DNA of 64,000 bases, taken from NCBI RefSeq assembly GCF_026914185.1, contig NC_070566.1:6200001-6264000 (forward strand). The letters are read 5' to 3'. Below, in pieces: positions 33,979 to 45,331 of this stretch. Position 1 is the stretch's first letter. Each line of letters opens with the position of its first letter. Source of the stretch: Puccinia triticina (Eukaryota > Basidiomycota > Pucciniomycetes > Pucciniales > Pucciniaceae). The notes below the pieces were generated by a model, which saw only the letters and a list, made by a program, of their open reading frames with translations, had not been told where the DNA came from and searched no databases. The translations under genes were made by a program, and so were the position numbers.

Positions 33979-35711
33979 CTTTGTCCTTGGGTGCATCCTT
34001 GTTGGTCAGGAAATACATTTGACTGTCATCATTGGTGACCAATAGGTAGTTGTTGCTGAACTCATTCACGATCTTTTGCCACTTCATCTCACTCGACAGG
34101 GGTTGAGAGGTCAGGTCGGCAACCCAGAGACGATTCGAGGGGTCGGTCTCCCTGCAACTCTCCAAAATGAGGTACTTGCCGCTAGAGGAACATGAATCAG
34201 GTGAATCCAGGTGGAATCAAGGGGGGTCAGACAATGAAAACCACCCACTCATCCGAAACTTCAGCTTCCCATAGGTAGGATGGATTTGCTGGGTCCTGTG
34301 AGTCGATGATATCAAAACAATATTAGAAAATCACCATCTGATCAGAGAAACCGATCCAAAAATTTCTCACCATGACTATCAATAAATCTTTAGTCTGCGG
34401 CTCGCCAAGTCGGTGAAAGTAGAGCTATAAACAGAAACCGATTGGATGAGTGTTTGCGATGTATTCAAGCCAGTGTGGAAGGAAGGGATGGATGCTTGCC
34501 ATGTGATTGAGCTCAACCTTGGTATCTCTTCCGGTATCAGCTTCGCCTCCTCCTTGTTGATTTGTACCGGTCCCGGTAGGTGGAGGCTGTTTGTCAGGGA
34601 ATCTTGTATAGAAGAAACCTGATCGTCGGGTCGATCACCATGTCGTCAACAAGCAGCTCATGAATCCATCTCGCATGAAGGACTGATAGTAATAATCGTC
34701 ATCTCCTCTGCCCTCAGGAAATACAGCATTCATTTCACTGACCGGAATCGTCTTTCATCCAATTGACACCACCAATCTTCACATTCTCGACCACATCCTT
34801 CATCCGCCCAGGGTCCTCACCTCTCTTTCCGCCATCGGCAGCAGTCTTTTTATGGGGGCAGTCAGTGCGACGGACGTAGATAGTGTGAGTGTCGCTTCCA
34901 AGGCGGGAGACTCCATAGGCCATGTAAGTTCCCGACTCCGAAATGGCCGAGAAAGCGAGTGCGGAGGTGCTGTCGATGGAGAGCAGGTTAGGATCGAAAA
35001 AGAGCTCCCCCACAGGGTTTTTGGGGTCGGTAGCCCGCTTGAAGGCCTCCTCCTCCTCGCCTTTCTTGATCCGGTAGAAGATCGATTGAGATTGTAGGCC
35101 TGAGTTGAAGTAGAAGTAGTAGTATCCATCGGGCTTCAGCGATGGACTACTGATACTTCCGTAGTCCATACTCTTTGTCAATGTCCGATGGAGTAAGTCT
35201 CGATGCGAGTATTTGCTCAGGTAATCCTTCGTGAAGGCCTGTTGTCTGTTGATGAATTGCTATATCAGGAAGGTACATAACCAATCAGAACAATGCTGCG
35301 AATACGGGTTACCAATACATTCCTTCTTGTTATCAGGAAGAACGTACCTGTGTCTCTGTGCTCTGCTTGGACGGCTCCTCTAGCCATCTGTAAGGATCTG
35401 GGACAGTGACCGGTCCATTCTGTTTACTCTGGAAAATGTCCGATGAGCTTAGATCCCTACGAACGATTGGATATGGTGTTGCTTTTGGGTCCCAATGATT
35501 GGAGGAGTCGGTTGTAGGACAGGTATCTGGATGATCTGGAAATAGCTGAGTTACTGGGGATTCGGGGCAAGTGTGCAAGCTGTCTAAGGTGCGCTGAAGA
35601 GGTATACGAAACCTCAGAAAGGCTACGAACTTCGTGACTAAGTGCATTTTGAATTAAGATTGCAGGGAAAACAACCAGCAAGACAGGCCGGTGTTTATAC
35701 CATGTAGCCAT
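33979..35711 (-). pseudogene. Prolyl oligopeptidase (S9) gene, catalytic domain missing
   Basis: Exons on the minus strand: 35647-35348, 35259-34743, 34618-34500, 34424-34371, 34295-34249 and 34181-33979, all joining in phase. The start of the S9A fold is clear: YPIVRRD, VPDPYRWLEEP, then the propeller blades YYYFYFNSGLQ, NPVGELFFDPNLLS, SAISESGTYMAYGVS, GFFYTRFPD, YFHRLGEPQTKDLL, SDDGKYLILES and NRLWVADL. The model stops at a donor (GTAAGA, 33978). The alpha/beta-hydrolase domain with Ser-Asp-His is not found anywhere downstream to 30.6 kb, so the gene cannot encode a peptidase. An alternative first exon (ATG at 35711, MATWYKHRPVLLVVFPAIL) would add a signal peptide. The intron after 34500 has a GC donor (GCAAGC). 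Confidence 0.85.
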
Positions 35712-36200
35712 GAAAGAGAACAAGGTTGCAGCCTCAGGAGAGAAGACCTGAGGTTCTGAGACAAGCAGTATGAGTAGTGAAGCTATTGGCCGGTACGGGA
35801 CAACCTGGGACAACCACAAGGGGTTGAAAGCCCCGAAAACGGAATGACGAGAAGGCAAAGAAGGATTAAGAATATGACCTTGTCCTTTGAAGTTTGAAAG
35901 TGTACATACACGGCGGGATGAAACGGCAACTGCCGGAGCGCCCCCGGCATGCACCAGCCTTTATCAGCAACCACGGCGTCACATCACACTTCCGGGGACC
36001 GCTGGTCAAAGCCGAACTCGAACCAACCTCCTGAATGCCCAAATTCACAATGCGGTGGGAGTCGAGGAAACAACGTTGGCGATGTTGTGAAAAATAAGAC
36101 TGGCCTGGCTTCCACCGATGATAATGAATTCTTAGGGTGTATGTACTGCACCAAAATGCGGACCAACACACTCGCAAGCTGATTCGCTGCGACAACTGTT

Positions 36201-36315
36201 AGCTAAAGCCTCCTGGGACTGGGGGTGCAGAGCACCCCGATGCGAAGCATCTCCCATTGGTTGCGCTTCGCGCCAGCCCAGGCCACCAGGCCCCCCCGCA
36301 GCGAGGGACTTGTGA
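36201..36315 (+). repeat. Family A-like GC hairpin
   Basis: AGCTAAAGCCTCCTGGGACT opens and GCAGCGAGGGACTTGTGAT closes a GC-rich segment containing several inner stems (GGTGCAGAGCACCC, GATGCGAAGCATC, GCGCTTCGCGC). Confidence 0.55.
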
Positions 36316-36579
36316 TAGGTCATAACAGGCCGCGGCGACGAGAAGGCAGGGCCACTACCTCCTGCCACTAGACACCACAAAAGCAGCTCAGGGCCTGAAC
36401 TTCTGGCCAGCCAGCCAAAACCTCCCTCTATCTCCTCACCCTCAAAGGATGAGACTGGGCAGCAGGAATCTCCGTGCGCAACATGATTGCGGCGCTTGCG
36501 GGGTCACCCACCACAACTTCAAGGGGGGGGGGGACCGGGCACAAAGTGATTCAGTGAACATTACTCAACCAAACTTCAA

Positions 36580-36870
36580 TGCACAGTCACTGTGCACATT
36601 GCACATGACTGTGCACATTGCACAGTGACTGTTCACATTGCACATGACTGTTCACATTGCACATGACTGCGCACATTGCACATGACTGCGCACATTGCAC
36701 ATGACTGCGCACATTGCACATGACTGCGCACATTGCACATGACTGCGCACATTGCACAGTGACTGTGTACATTGGACATGACTGCGCACATTACACAGTG
36801 ACTGTGCACATTGGACATGACTGCGCACATTGCACAGTGACTGTGCACATTGCACGTGACTGTGCAGGAC
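36580..36870. repeat. 18-bp minisatellite (CACATTGCACATGACTGC)
   Basis: About 15 tandem units of roughly 18 bp, alternating CACATTGCACATGACTGC with the variant CACATTGCACAGTGACTG. An 11-nt G run (36526-36536) precedes it. Open frames of Cys/His/Met repeats on the minus strand (MCNVRSHVQC) follow from the unit length divisible by three and are not credible proteins. Confidence 0.9.
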
Positions 36871-38605
36871 TGTGCCTAAATGGCAATTGTGTAATTACAA
36901 GTGGGATCACAATGGCAGCTTGGTTGGAGCACCCTGCATGTTGCAGTGGAGGAATGTGAGAATGAGATTGGAGTTTGCAAGGGTGATAATTGATGGAGAG
37001 GCGGAGTCAGAGTGAAGGTTGAGTGAGTATAAGTTGAAGAGACGGGCCAAGAGAAAGAAAGGGGGTCAGTCTAGACAGTTTTCACGTGTGAGAGAGGTCT
37101 GAGGACTTTACAACATGCATTTTGTGCTGCACCATTTCACACATGCAAGTATATATCAAGATTCAGGCCCTGTTTGGGAGCATTAATGTTATGTGATCTC
37201 ATGCACTCACATAATGTGATACACATCACTTGTGAATTCCATACATTGTGTTTTCCAAGAAGCTTGGACACTTTTTTTTAAAAAAAAGGTAGATCCTTTC
37301 AGATCCCATATCTTTCATGTTTACTCACCAGGGGTGTGGCACTCTCTAGAGAGTGCCAGACTGCAATTCTTTCAGTAAAGTAGTCTGATGTGAGTTCAAT
37401 GTCATCTGTAAATCTGTGTCAAATTAAGTTCCCAATACAAGGATAACTGTGCATGAAGCTGTTGTGGAATTATCTGCAACTCAATAAAAACACACAAACA
37501 TCTCTTAGTTGAAATTTTGTGTTTGGTTTATCATGATCACAATTTTGGGCAAGAACTTCAACGCACAAAGTTTTTGGCTAAGTCGAATTCAACTGTCCTT
37601 ATTCTCAAACATAAAATTTATCAAGTGACAAGGAATATTTTTCAGAGATGAATTTATTATTCATAAAGCACATAAAATCATTTGACAAAACCATTATTTA
37701 GAATATAGCAACTTTGAAGGTTCAGCCAACTGTTATACAAATACTTGCATATTTCTGCCGTGCCTATTTCTGTATGAACTTGGGAGGAAATTTGTGTGAA
37801 AACAAATTTCTATTCTTTCAAACAGTGCCAAAGCTGGGAAAATTAGTGACCTGCAATCTCCCACCCGCAATATGAAATGTGAAAAATACTGGAGGCATTT
37901 TACCCTAACACTTTAACCAGGGGATGGACCATTTCATGAGGGTAAAGTTTGAAGTGCCATCAGCTGTCCATTTGGTACCACACGACTGGAATACATGAAT
38001 ACACATTGCAAAATTTTCATAACTTTACCTCAACCTGATTGCAAAATGCAGTGGCTAGGGGCAAAAAGACTTGAGCTTCTCCCGCAAAAGGGGGGTAGAT
38101 TGGTGGATACCACCAGGTGCATCATAATATCTCAGTGATCCTGGCAGCAGAGGGAGAAATAATTCAAAGGCTGGCCTGAGAACTCCAAGTTTAACATCCA
38201 ATTCTGGAATTCCCGTGAAGATCCCAGCAATATAAGTCACAAATTTTTCCTTTCAATTGTGCATATTCACATCTTTTACCTGAATGTTTTGTCAACTATT
38301 TTTTGGTTAGCATTCCTTCATCACAGGTACCATTGTGTCCATGTGTATTGTGAAACAACATTTTGTTGATTGCTCTAATTAAATTGTACTTCAGTAGTAC
38401 TGGCTGTCAGATAATGATGATGCACTGTGGACATGTATTATCTGGACCAATGAAAATCATTTTCATTGAAGTAATGGAAGTGGTACACATTGGTGGTGAG
38501 AAAAATAAAATAAAAAATCTCAGGAAGCTTCAAGCCGGGCAGAAGTCAACTACGGTGGCGGGGTGGAAAGGTGGATCTGCTTGGTATCCCTGTGTTTCCC
38601 TGTGA
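36871..38605. other. Intergenic, no gene seen
   Basis: AT-rich. A candidate MITE end (GGCCCTGTTTGGGAGC, about 37168) and a palindrome (GGCACTCTCTAGAGAGTGCC, about 37339) are the only recognisable items. The same palindrome recurs at 40751 and, in a variant form, at about 2558. Confidence 0.5.
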
Positions 38606-38647
38606 AATGTCCACCCTGATGTTCGCGCGAACATCAGGGTGGACATT
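38606..38647. repeat. Perfect 42-bp palindrome
   Basis: Two 21-nt arms, AATGTCCACCCTGATGTTCG plus C and its exact reverse complement, meet at a central GCGC with no spacer. Confidence 0.95.
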
Positions 38648-38739
38648 GACCAGTGGACTATGTAACCTGGACTCAATGGACACTGATTCATGTCATCAAG
38701 CTTGGAAAGCCCCGCTCATTCAACAGTACCAAATACTAG

Positions 38740-38905
38740 CTAGCTTAACAAAGCCTCTTGGGCGGAGGGTCCCGGGGACCCCGCCCGGAGGGCTCTCCGC
38801 AGGAGAGGCTTATGAGTTATGTCTTGATTTAAGCAGGAGCAGAAAGGATCTGCTACATTACAAATCCCAACTAATATAAAAAAACTGAATACACTGAGTT
38901 GTAGG
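38740..38905 (+). repeat. GC-hairpin repeat family B, copy 2 (truncated)
   Basis: It starts CTAGCTTAACAAAGCCTCTT. The hairpin head ends CAGGAGAGGCTTATGAGTTA, followed by about 90 bp that resembles the family body (ATGTCTTGATT, GCAGAAAGGAT, AAAAACTGAATACA) and then diverges. Confidence 0.75.
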
Positions 38906-39197
38906 TTCTGTTCTTGCAAGGAATTTGAGCCACTCATCTATCTTGTAGCCAGAAAAACCACTCCTGGAGTCCCAAACAAGTGGAGCCTCATTTGGAAGAC
39001 TTGTGCATTTTTGATCTTTTGAAAAGGTCAACAGATTGTGATAGAAAAATTCTGAGTAGACCAAATTGTAGAGAAAGAAAAGTAGCATAGGGTACAGGTG
39101 GGGCATATTGGTGGAGAGGCTGGGGGAGGAGCTATAAAATTTTTAAAAACCTCTCAGCCAAATGAACTTTATGCTCCCGCGTGAAATTTGGGATAAT

Positions 39198-39276
39198 GCG
39201 CAAGTCCTCCCTGCGGGAGGGGCGGCTTTGCCGCCAGACACAGCGCTCCCACCAGGGGGGACTTGTGTTAAGTTAG
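39198..39276 (-). repeat. Family A hairpin head, copy 3
   Basis: Read on the minus strand it starts CTAACTTAACACAAGTCCCC and ends GGAGGACTTGCGC, nearly identical to the head at 48565. The body below 39198 is much diverged (TTTGGCTGAGAGG is recognisable). Confidence 0.75.
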
Positions 39277-39280
39277 AAAT

Positions 39281-40100
39281 ACTGGTCATTGAGCCTGGCC
39301 TTTCTAGGCTCAATGACCAGTATGTACTGATTTTGAGGTCGGAAAAGCCCAGATCAATGACCAGTATGTGCTGGTCATTGGTCTGGGGCTCAAAAACTAA
39401 ATTGCTAGTAAACCTGGTCATTGATCTGGGAGAGGCCGCGCTTTACAGCCATAATGCCCTTAATTTCATCAATCCACGGCCACCCCGAAATCAAATTTGA
39501 TGACCAGTAAATACTTATCTTCAAAGCAGGCAGGCCCTAGCTCAATTACCAGCCCATGCTGGTAATTTAGAAGGCCTTTTGGAGTTTTTTAGCCTGCATA
39601 TACTGGCCACCCAGCTTGGAAAACACCAGCTGGATGGTCAGTATGTACTGTCCATTGAGTCGGGACTTTCCCAGCGCGATGGACAGTACTTACTGGTAAG
39701 TCAAGCTGGGAAGGGGCTGGATCAAGGACCAAAATGGAGTAATGCTCATTGAACTGGGATTTTCCCAGCCAAGTGATCTGTAATAAAGTGGAGGGTTGTT
39801 GAATTTTGAATTAAATCCCGCAAGTCCGGCAAGAGTGTTGAGAAGAGAAGAGCACAGTGGCTCAAGAAAAATGGGTGGTGAGGATGAAGTATTCACCGGA
39901 TGCGGCTCAGGTGGGTCACATGAATTTCTATCCACTCAGTGGCTGGTAATGTATATGGTCATTAGGTGGTGACACCCTCCACTCAATGGACATCCAAAAG
40001 TCAGGGTGTCTCCACTTGATTACTATACAGCCCATTGATTAAGTGTAGGGTGTCTCTACTTGATGGCCAGTACAATGTTGGTGTAGAATCCCAATGTGCA
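39281..40100. repeat. Dispersed CAATGACCAGTA palindromic repeats
   Basis: Motifs of the form TACTGGTCATTGA and TCAATGACCAGTA recur about ten times, several as near-perfect stem-loops. The clearest is 39284-39323: TACTGGTCATTGAGCC, a short loop, then GGCTCAATGACCAGTA. It is a relative of the TGACCGGTCA minisatellite. Confidence 0.75.
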
Positions 40101-40265
40101 CCAACCATGGAGTGGATGTACCCTCAAATCAATTAACAGTGTGGCCACCATTGGTTTGATCAAAGTTCAGCCTCAGTTGAACATAACATCAAATTATTTG
40201 AAGCCAAAATCAAACATGTTTGAACAGTTGATATCAGAAAGGGTTACAGAAAGAAAATATGGTAT

Positions 40266-40759
40266 GGAACTCTCAACAGTGGGTCAGCTACGCTACCATA
40301 GCTGTTAGCGTAGCGTAGCGCAGCGCAAATGCGCTATTTTTTAGCGTAGTGTTAGCGCAATCGCGCGCATCTGCACTAACGCTACGCGCACAGGTTGCAA
40401 AGCTATTTTAGCTTTTAGCGTAGCATTAGCGCAGATTCGCGCAATGGCGCTAACGCTAAGAACGCAGGGCGCAAAAGAGCGTTCGCTACACTGCGCTACA
40501 GCGCTTTTTGAGGCAAAAAAGGCCTTTTTTTTCCGCTAAAAGCGCCTTAGCGCAACATAGCGCAGCGTCGCGGGTGTAGTGTAGCGCTAAAACTGAACAA
40601 AAATTGGCGTGCTTTTAGCGCCGCTGAAAATTAGTGCAGGGTAGCGGCGCTAACAGCGCGCTAACGCTATTCAAAAAAGGCCAGCGCTTTTTGCCACTAC
40701 GCTAAACGTTAGGGCTATAATAGCGTAGTTTAGCGTAGCGGCCCACTGTTGGCACTCTC
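40266..40759. mobile_element. TIR element packed with TAGCG/CGCTA motifs, 476 bp
   Basis: The ends AACAGTGGGTCAGCTACGC (40275) and GCGGCCCACTGTT (40750) are inverted repeats. The flanks GGAACTCTC (40266-40274) and GGCACTCTC (40751-40759) match at 8 of 9 positions and look like a 9-bp target duplication. Nearly the whole interior is an irregular mesh of TAGCG, GCGCTA and GCGCAA words in both orientations. There is no coding capacity. Class uncertain: a 9-bp duplication would suit a Mutator-type element and an 8-bp one hAT. Confidence 0.75.
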
Positions 40760-41169
40760 TAGAGAGTGCCACACATTCCCCCCTGGTGACTCCATGCTTA
40801 GTCTTGAGAGGTGTCAGATGAGAACCAAGGCTAAATTTAATCCCTGATAACCCATACCCATTGGTGGAATGTGTTAACAATGGACTAAGAGTGACTAAGG
40901 GTTAATAAGTTGTGTTTACCAGACATTTTCTAATTTTGGTGGATAACTTTCTCATGGGCTAATAGTAATAGGGACTATATATGGGTTAATATTAACTTGG
41001 CTGTATTTCAATAAAACTCAAGTTTTTGGCCACTCGAGTCATGTACTTTGATCTAAATCACAAGCTCGATGGCCCTGGTATATGCCAGCCATTGGAGTGT
41101 GTATTTACTTGGTATTCAAAACCTATAAATTTGCAGACCTCCAAGTGAAGATAATGGGATTTCACTATT
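40760..41169. other. Intergenic, no gene seen
   Basis: Starts with the tail of the palindrome CTCTCTAGAGAGTG at the element border; the rest is AT-rich. Confidence 0.4.
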
Positions 41170-42479
41170 TCACTTTGGTATAAATTCTTTTCCCATGAAC
41201 AAGTCTAAATTTCTGTAACTCAAAATGGCCACACTTGCTCTTTTCATCCAATTCTTCATGTTTTCAGATTGCTCATTCAGGATTTGCCCAAATTCAAGTT
41301 TCTCTTTATCCCATGACTTTGAATCCGAAGGATCTCTTTGAAAAATCTTCTGGAAACTATCCATGAAACTAATTTTTTTGAGAGTCTGCTCCTTCTCTTC
41401 TCCATTGATTTTCTCTATAAGCTCGGGCTTGAAGTTCTTGCAATAATTCAAAATGTAGCCAGAAAATAGAAATTTTGTTTTTTCTATGTTTTCATTTTCA
41501 GAAAACGTTGGATTGCTTCCCTGAGAAATAATAGGAGGATTCTTGAAAAAATTTCCTGCATATTTTACTGCGTCAATAGTGCTTTGATTTTCATTTTGCT
41601 TGATCCCTCTTGCAAAAAATGGGTTCAAATTGGTAGTAAAATCTTCAAAAGGTTTAGATACGCGCCCAAGGTGTTTAATCTCCTTTGAATCCAATTCCTT
41701 CATCATGGCTTCCAGTTGGTTTTGCACCAAAACTCTCTTGTCTTCTTGATCAAGAGCTGTGCCGAGGCCAAAATACAGCATCCACAAAAACCAATCAAAA
41801 TGTCAAGTCAGTTTCTTCCGCAGGATTTTTGAGTTTAAGGCAATCAAATTTAAATTCTGAAACCTCGAACTCAAAACAAACCTGCTATAGATCTATGGAA
41901 GGGATTGAGCTTTGGGTGGGTTGTTAAACATGCCAGGGTAGGGACTATTGCATCCCCACGAAGCCACAATAAAATATCCGCCCTATGAGTTTGCCTCTTG
42001 ATCTGAAGAATACTAAGTTTGAGAGACTCTGCAAGAAAATCAGGTTGGAAAAGTGCATTATCCTTGAGGAGATCCAATGGCTTGAGGTTGTACTTTGTTA
42101 CATAATCACCTATCGTGAACATTGTTTCCAATATCATCAACCTGGCACTGTTGCTCAATTGCGACTTCTTGTTGGGCTGTATGAGCGCTTTTTCCACCAT
42201 GACCCAATTGCGTTCGAATGGGGATGGGCCCTGCAGGCACAAACCAGTTGGGGACGAATGGAACAACTGCTTCTCGCCGGTGGTTTCAGATGTTGGCCTG
42301 TGCAGTTCATTCACAGATGTTGTAGGCGGTTGACCCATTGCGCCCTGAGGTCTCTTCAAGGAAAGGTGAATCTCATTCAAATTGTCAGCCAATTTTGAAG
42401 CCTTTGAATTAGTGTCACCATTTGACTTGATTAATTCCTTAAGTGAATCAATCTTTTGGTGAATTATTTCTAAATCCAT
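41170..42479 (-). CDS. Two-exon protein of unknown function
   Basis: Exons 42479-41882 and 41756-41170 on the minus strand join in phase across a 125-bp GT-AG intron to give 394 aa. The N-terminus is a helical segment (MDLEIIHQKIDSLKELIKSN), then a low-complexity Ser/Pro stretch. A compact region follows (FERNWVMVEKALIQPNKKSQ; ARLMILETMFTIGDYVTKYN). The C-terminal half is charged and helical (LVQNQLEAMMKELDSKEIKH; FKPELIEKINGEEKEQ) and ends SYRNLDLFMGKEFIPK. No signal peptide or transmembrane segment. I do not recognise the family. Its position among repeats, and a possible upstream coding stretch at 42490-42760, leave open that it is a repeat-borne or lineage-specific gene with an earlier start. 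Confidence 0.6.
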
Positions 42480-43693
42480 GGATAAACTCGCTGTATATGA
42501 ACATCACAGGTCAGCTCCATGGGCAAGTTCAGGCAGGATGAAAACAAAGCAAGAGATTCACCTTCGGTCCCACTGGTAGTACCAAGCGGGCGCTCATCGA
42601 TCGGATCATGTACCTCTCTCACGGAGGTGACTAATGAAACTGAAGAGATGAAAGTGGGTGAGTGAAGAAGAATCCGACAGAAAGTAAAATAGATCCGCCT
42701 GTTCGTACCTGAACCATTCATTGTTTCTCCCGCTAATTTCATGGCAGCCGAGTGGCCTGGCCAATTTGCCCCTGATAGACACACAGCTAGACAAACCAAA
42801 AACTTCTTTGGTGTAAGCATTGCCAAGCTGAAGGTCCAAGGGATCACGTTTAGTCAAAAATTCTGTCTAGCCAATCTATACTACTCAAATTTTGCGCTTC
42901 CTATGAAGAACTTAGACGTAGCTTTTCGAAGTGGTTGGTTGAAATGAGTCAATTTTCCTTCTACTTAAATGTAATAACTTCATGTTTCACTGAGTCAAAG
43001 GGCCTCGCTGAAATCTCATGCGCAATATTTAAATCTACAGCCTTACAAACAAGCTCCCCTCGTCCATCAAGAGTGGAGGCGACTCGTTGAAGAAGATGAG
43101 CAAGTCAGGACTGCGAATAAATACAATCCTGGTTCAAATCCGCATCGAGAGACACCTTAATGTCAGTATTTTCTTTTCTTTGCTTCACCAAAGTCTGGAT
43201 AGGCTGTCACGGGCTATGTATCATTCTTATAAGGGCCTGTACCATAGACATCAGTTATTGAAAATTAACATGGGATTTTCATTTCCCAAAAATGGTATAC
43301 CAAGTGTTGCTCCTTAGGAAGATGATCACCGCTGGTTTCAGAAGTACTGCAGCATGTGTGAATTTTGTATTTTGAAGAAATTCAAGTCCAAAACTGGAAT
43401 TTGTTGCTATGGTACAGGCCCTAAGCTTCATGGAAGCGGCTATGTAAAGTTGAGAGACAAGCACTGTTGGTCCAACCAATGCCAAGTGGCAAGATGTTTC
43501 TGGTGTGAAATAACCAGCAATTTTGTCAGAAACCAGAATAGATGTGGACTACAGGAATTGAACCCTTGACCACATACTTCATGAGTGGATATTTAACAAC
43601 TATCAGTACAGGCAAATAGGCAAGCTTTCTTGACCCAGGCAGTCACTGCTCTCCCCAAAATTAGGTGACACTCCGTGTGGAAACAACACCTGT
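42480..43693. other. Unassigned; short open frames only
   Basis: Minus-strand frames at 42490-42760 (LFSSCLNLPMELTCD) may be a 5' exon of the preceding gene. On the plus strand, 43330-43569 shows CSMCEFCILKKFKSK followed by CQVARCFWCE, a Cys-rich stretch too short and isolated to assign. Confidence 0.35.
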
Positions 43694-43765
43694 CACTACA
43701 AGAAAAACTCAAATGGCTAGCAGTTGAGATGCAGAAGCTCAAAGGAAGCTTGAGGTGATACTCAA
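43694..43765 (+). mobile_element. CACTA-type element end
   Basis: CACTACAAGAAAAACTCAAA is the canonical CACTA terminus. The next 50 bp (GCAGTTGAGATGCAGAAGCTC) match the subterminal region of the 57.3-58.2 kb CACTA MITE. The partner end was not found nearby. Confidence 0.7.
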
Positions 43766-44716
43766 GCCTTTCTAAAAGCTTATTTCAACCAAGTTTGAAC
43801 ACACAGTTATTGCAATTTGCACAGTGACTAGAGATATTCATTCTGGACCCGGGGACCACACCACTTTCTGGCCCATTTCAGGTACCTAGTACCACACCCA
43901 GCACCGCCTGGGGGGTACCACAGGTATTGCCGGCGGGTACCACGGGTATTGCCTGTGCTATCTTTTGGTACGGCAGCATCCTGCTGGTTGCCGTCTTTTG
44001 AAACAAGCGGGAAGTGGGTCTATGCCGCTCCAAAGCCTGAGTTCCAACTGAACTCAAACCTTGGAGTTGGTGACATGTAGCAGACATCTCATCACAACCT
44101 AGCGCGCACGCGCGCGCGCTACAACAAACAAGACCAGAAACAAAAACAAGACAAAACAAAACAGAAATGACACAAAACCAAACCTCCTCATCCAAAACCT
44201 AACCAACACGCGCAAAGTGAAAGAGAAGATAACAGAACATGATGAAAAGAAAATAGTCCGGAAAACAAAATCATCAACAAAGAGACAAGAGAACAGGAGG
44301 GGAAAAAAAAAGTGGGAGGGAAGAAGGCCTGAAACGTCTTGAGGATGCGTGCCACGCTGCGCCATTGAACCTGAGGAAGTCTTGAAGGCTTAGAGCTTAA
44401 ATTCTTGATGTCTTGAACCTTGAAGTCCTCCGCCGCGCGCCACCCGCAATAAAATCTTGATCCCTCCGTGTGTACCAAACTGTCCACCACAGCGGCGTGT
44501 AGGATCCCGGAATTATAGGCTAGAGGGGGCAGCAAAGCTATGGCAAGAGGAGCCCAACAGTGGGTAATGACGCTCGGCGAGGTTGAAAAGGAATTGGTGT
44601 GAGAGCAGAGTGGACATGTGAACTGCATGGCTTGGTGGTTTGCATGCGTGAGAGGTCAGAGGAGGCTGGTTTTTCTTTCTCTCATGTTTCCCTTTTCAAA
44701 GGAGGGGGGAGGGAGT

Positions 44717-44751
<35 letters not shown>

Positions 44752-45331
44752 ATCACTTCTGCAGACATTCATTCTTATGATTATTCTTTACTGCATGGAT
44801 TCTTTACGTGCGGAGCTTTTTACTTACTTGTGGCCGAGTTAACTGACTTGTGGAGTTTTTCTTTTACTTTATGACGGATGTTACTGTATTTAGGGCGGGA
44901 TTTTCTACATACTTGCGGCTATTTTATACTTTACTTCATTGCTTATTATGACTATTGCCTCTCAGAGTTGAGTTCTCCAGATCACCCAACTTTATCCAGG
45001 AACAATCTTGTAAGCGGCAGTGTCCTGCCAATTCTGTGCAGTGACCACTTTTGCTCACCACACCGTGCCTGGCCCAAGAAAAATGATTGTATTGCTTAGT
45101 CCGTCCTTCAAAAAACCCGTGCCCCCTCAAAAAGAATCTGGCAAGTTTGCCGCAAGTTAATGTCTGGACGCATTTTGACCCTGTGACCGGATAGCATGAC
45201 CAATCCAATCCGACCGGATCATCTCCCTGCCCCAAATGCCGTCGGATGCGCCCCGGGCCATCTTGTCAGGAGTTTGCCCCCGGGACAAGCTTCACGTGAC
45301 GGGTTCCGTCCCGTCGCGGACCGCGATGCAC
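43766..45331. other. Unassigned DNA with low-complexity tracts
   Basis: It contains a GGTACCAC-rich patch (43895-43960), an alternating CG tract (GCGCGCACGCGCGCGCGCT, about 44101-44119) and the poly-C run listed separately. No gene recognised. Confidence 0.5.
44718..44751. repeat. 34-nt poly-C homopolymer
   Basis: An uninterrupted run of 34 C preceded by a G-rich stretch (GGAGGGGGGAGGGAG). It could form i-motif or G-quadruplex structures. The exact length should be treated with caution because homopolymers are error-prone in sequencing. Confidence 0.9.

Noticed and set aside
36587..36855. Cys/His-rich repeat proteins on the minus strand
   Set aside because: The 18-bp unit length is a multiple of three, so open frames arise automatically; no promoter, splice or homology support.
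37167..37275. MITE starting GGCCCTGTTTGGGAGC
   Set aside because: No matching inverted end or target duplication was found, so only the candidate terminus is noted.
44599..44874. Open frame with a poly-Pro run
   Set aside because: The poly-Pro comes from the 34-nt C homopolymer; the flanks have no coding character.
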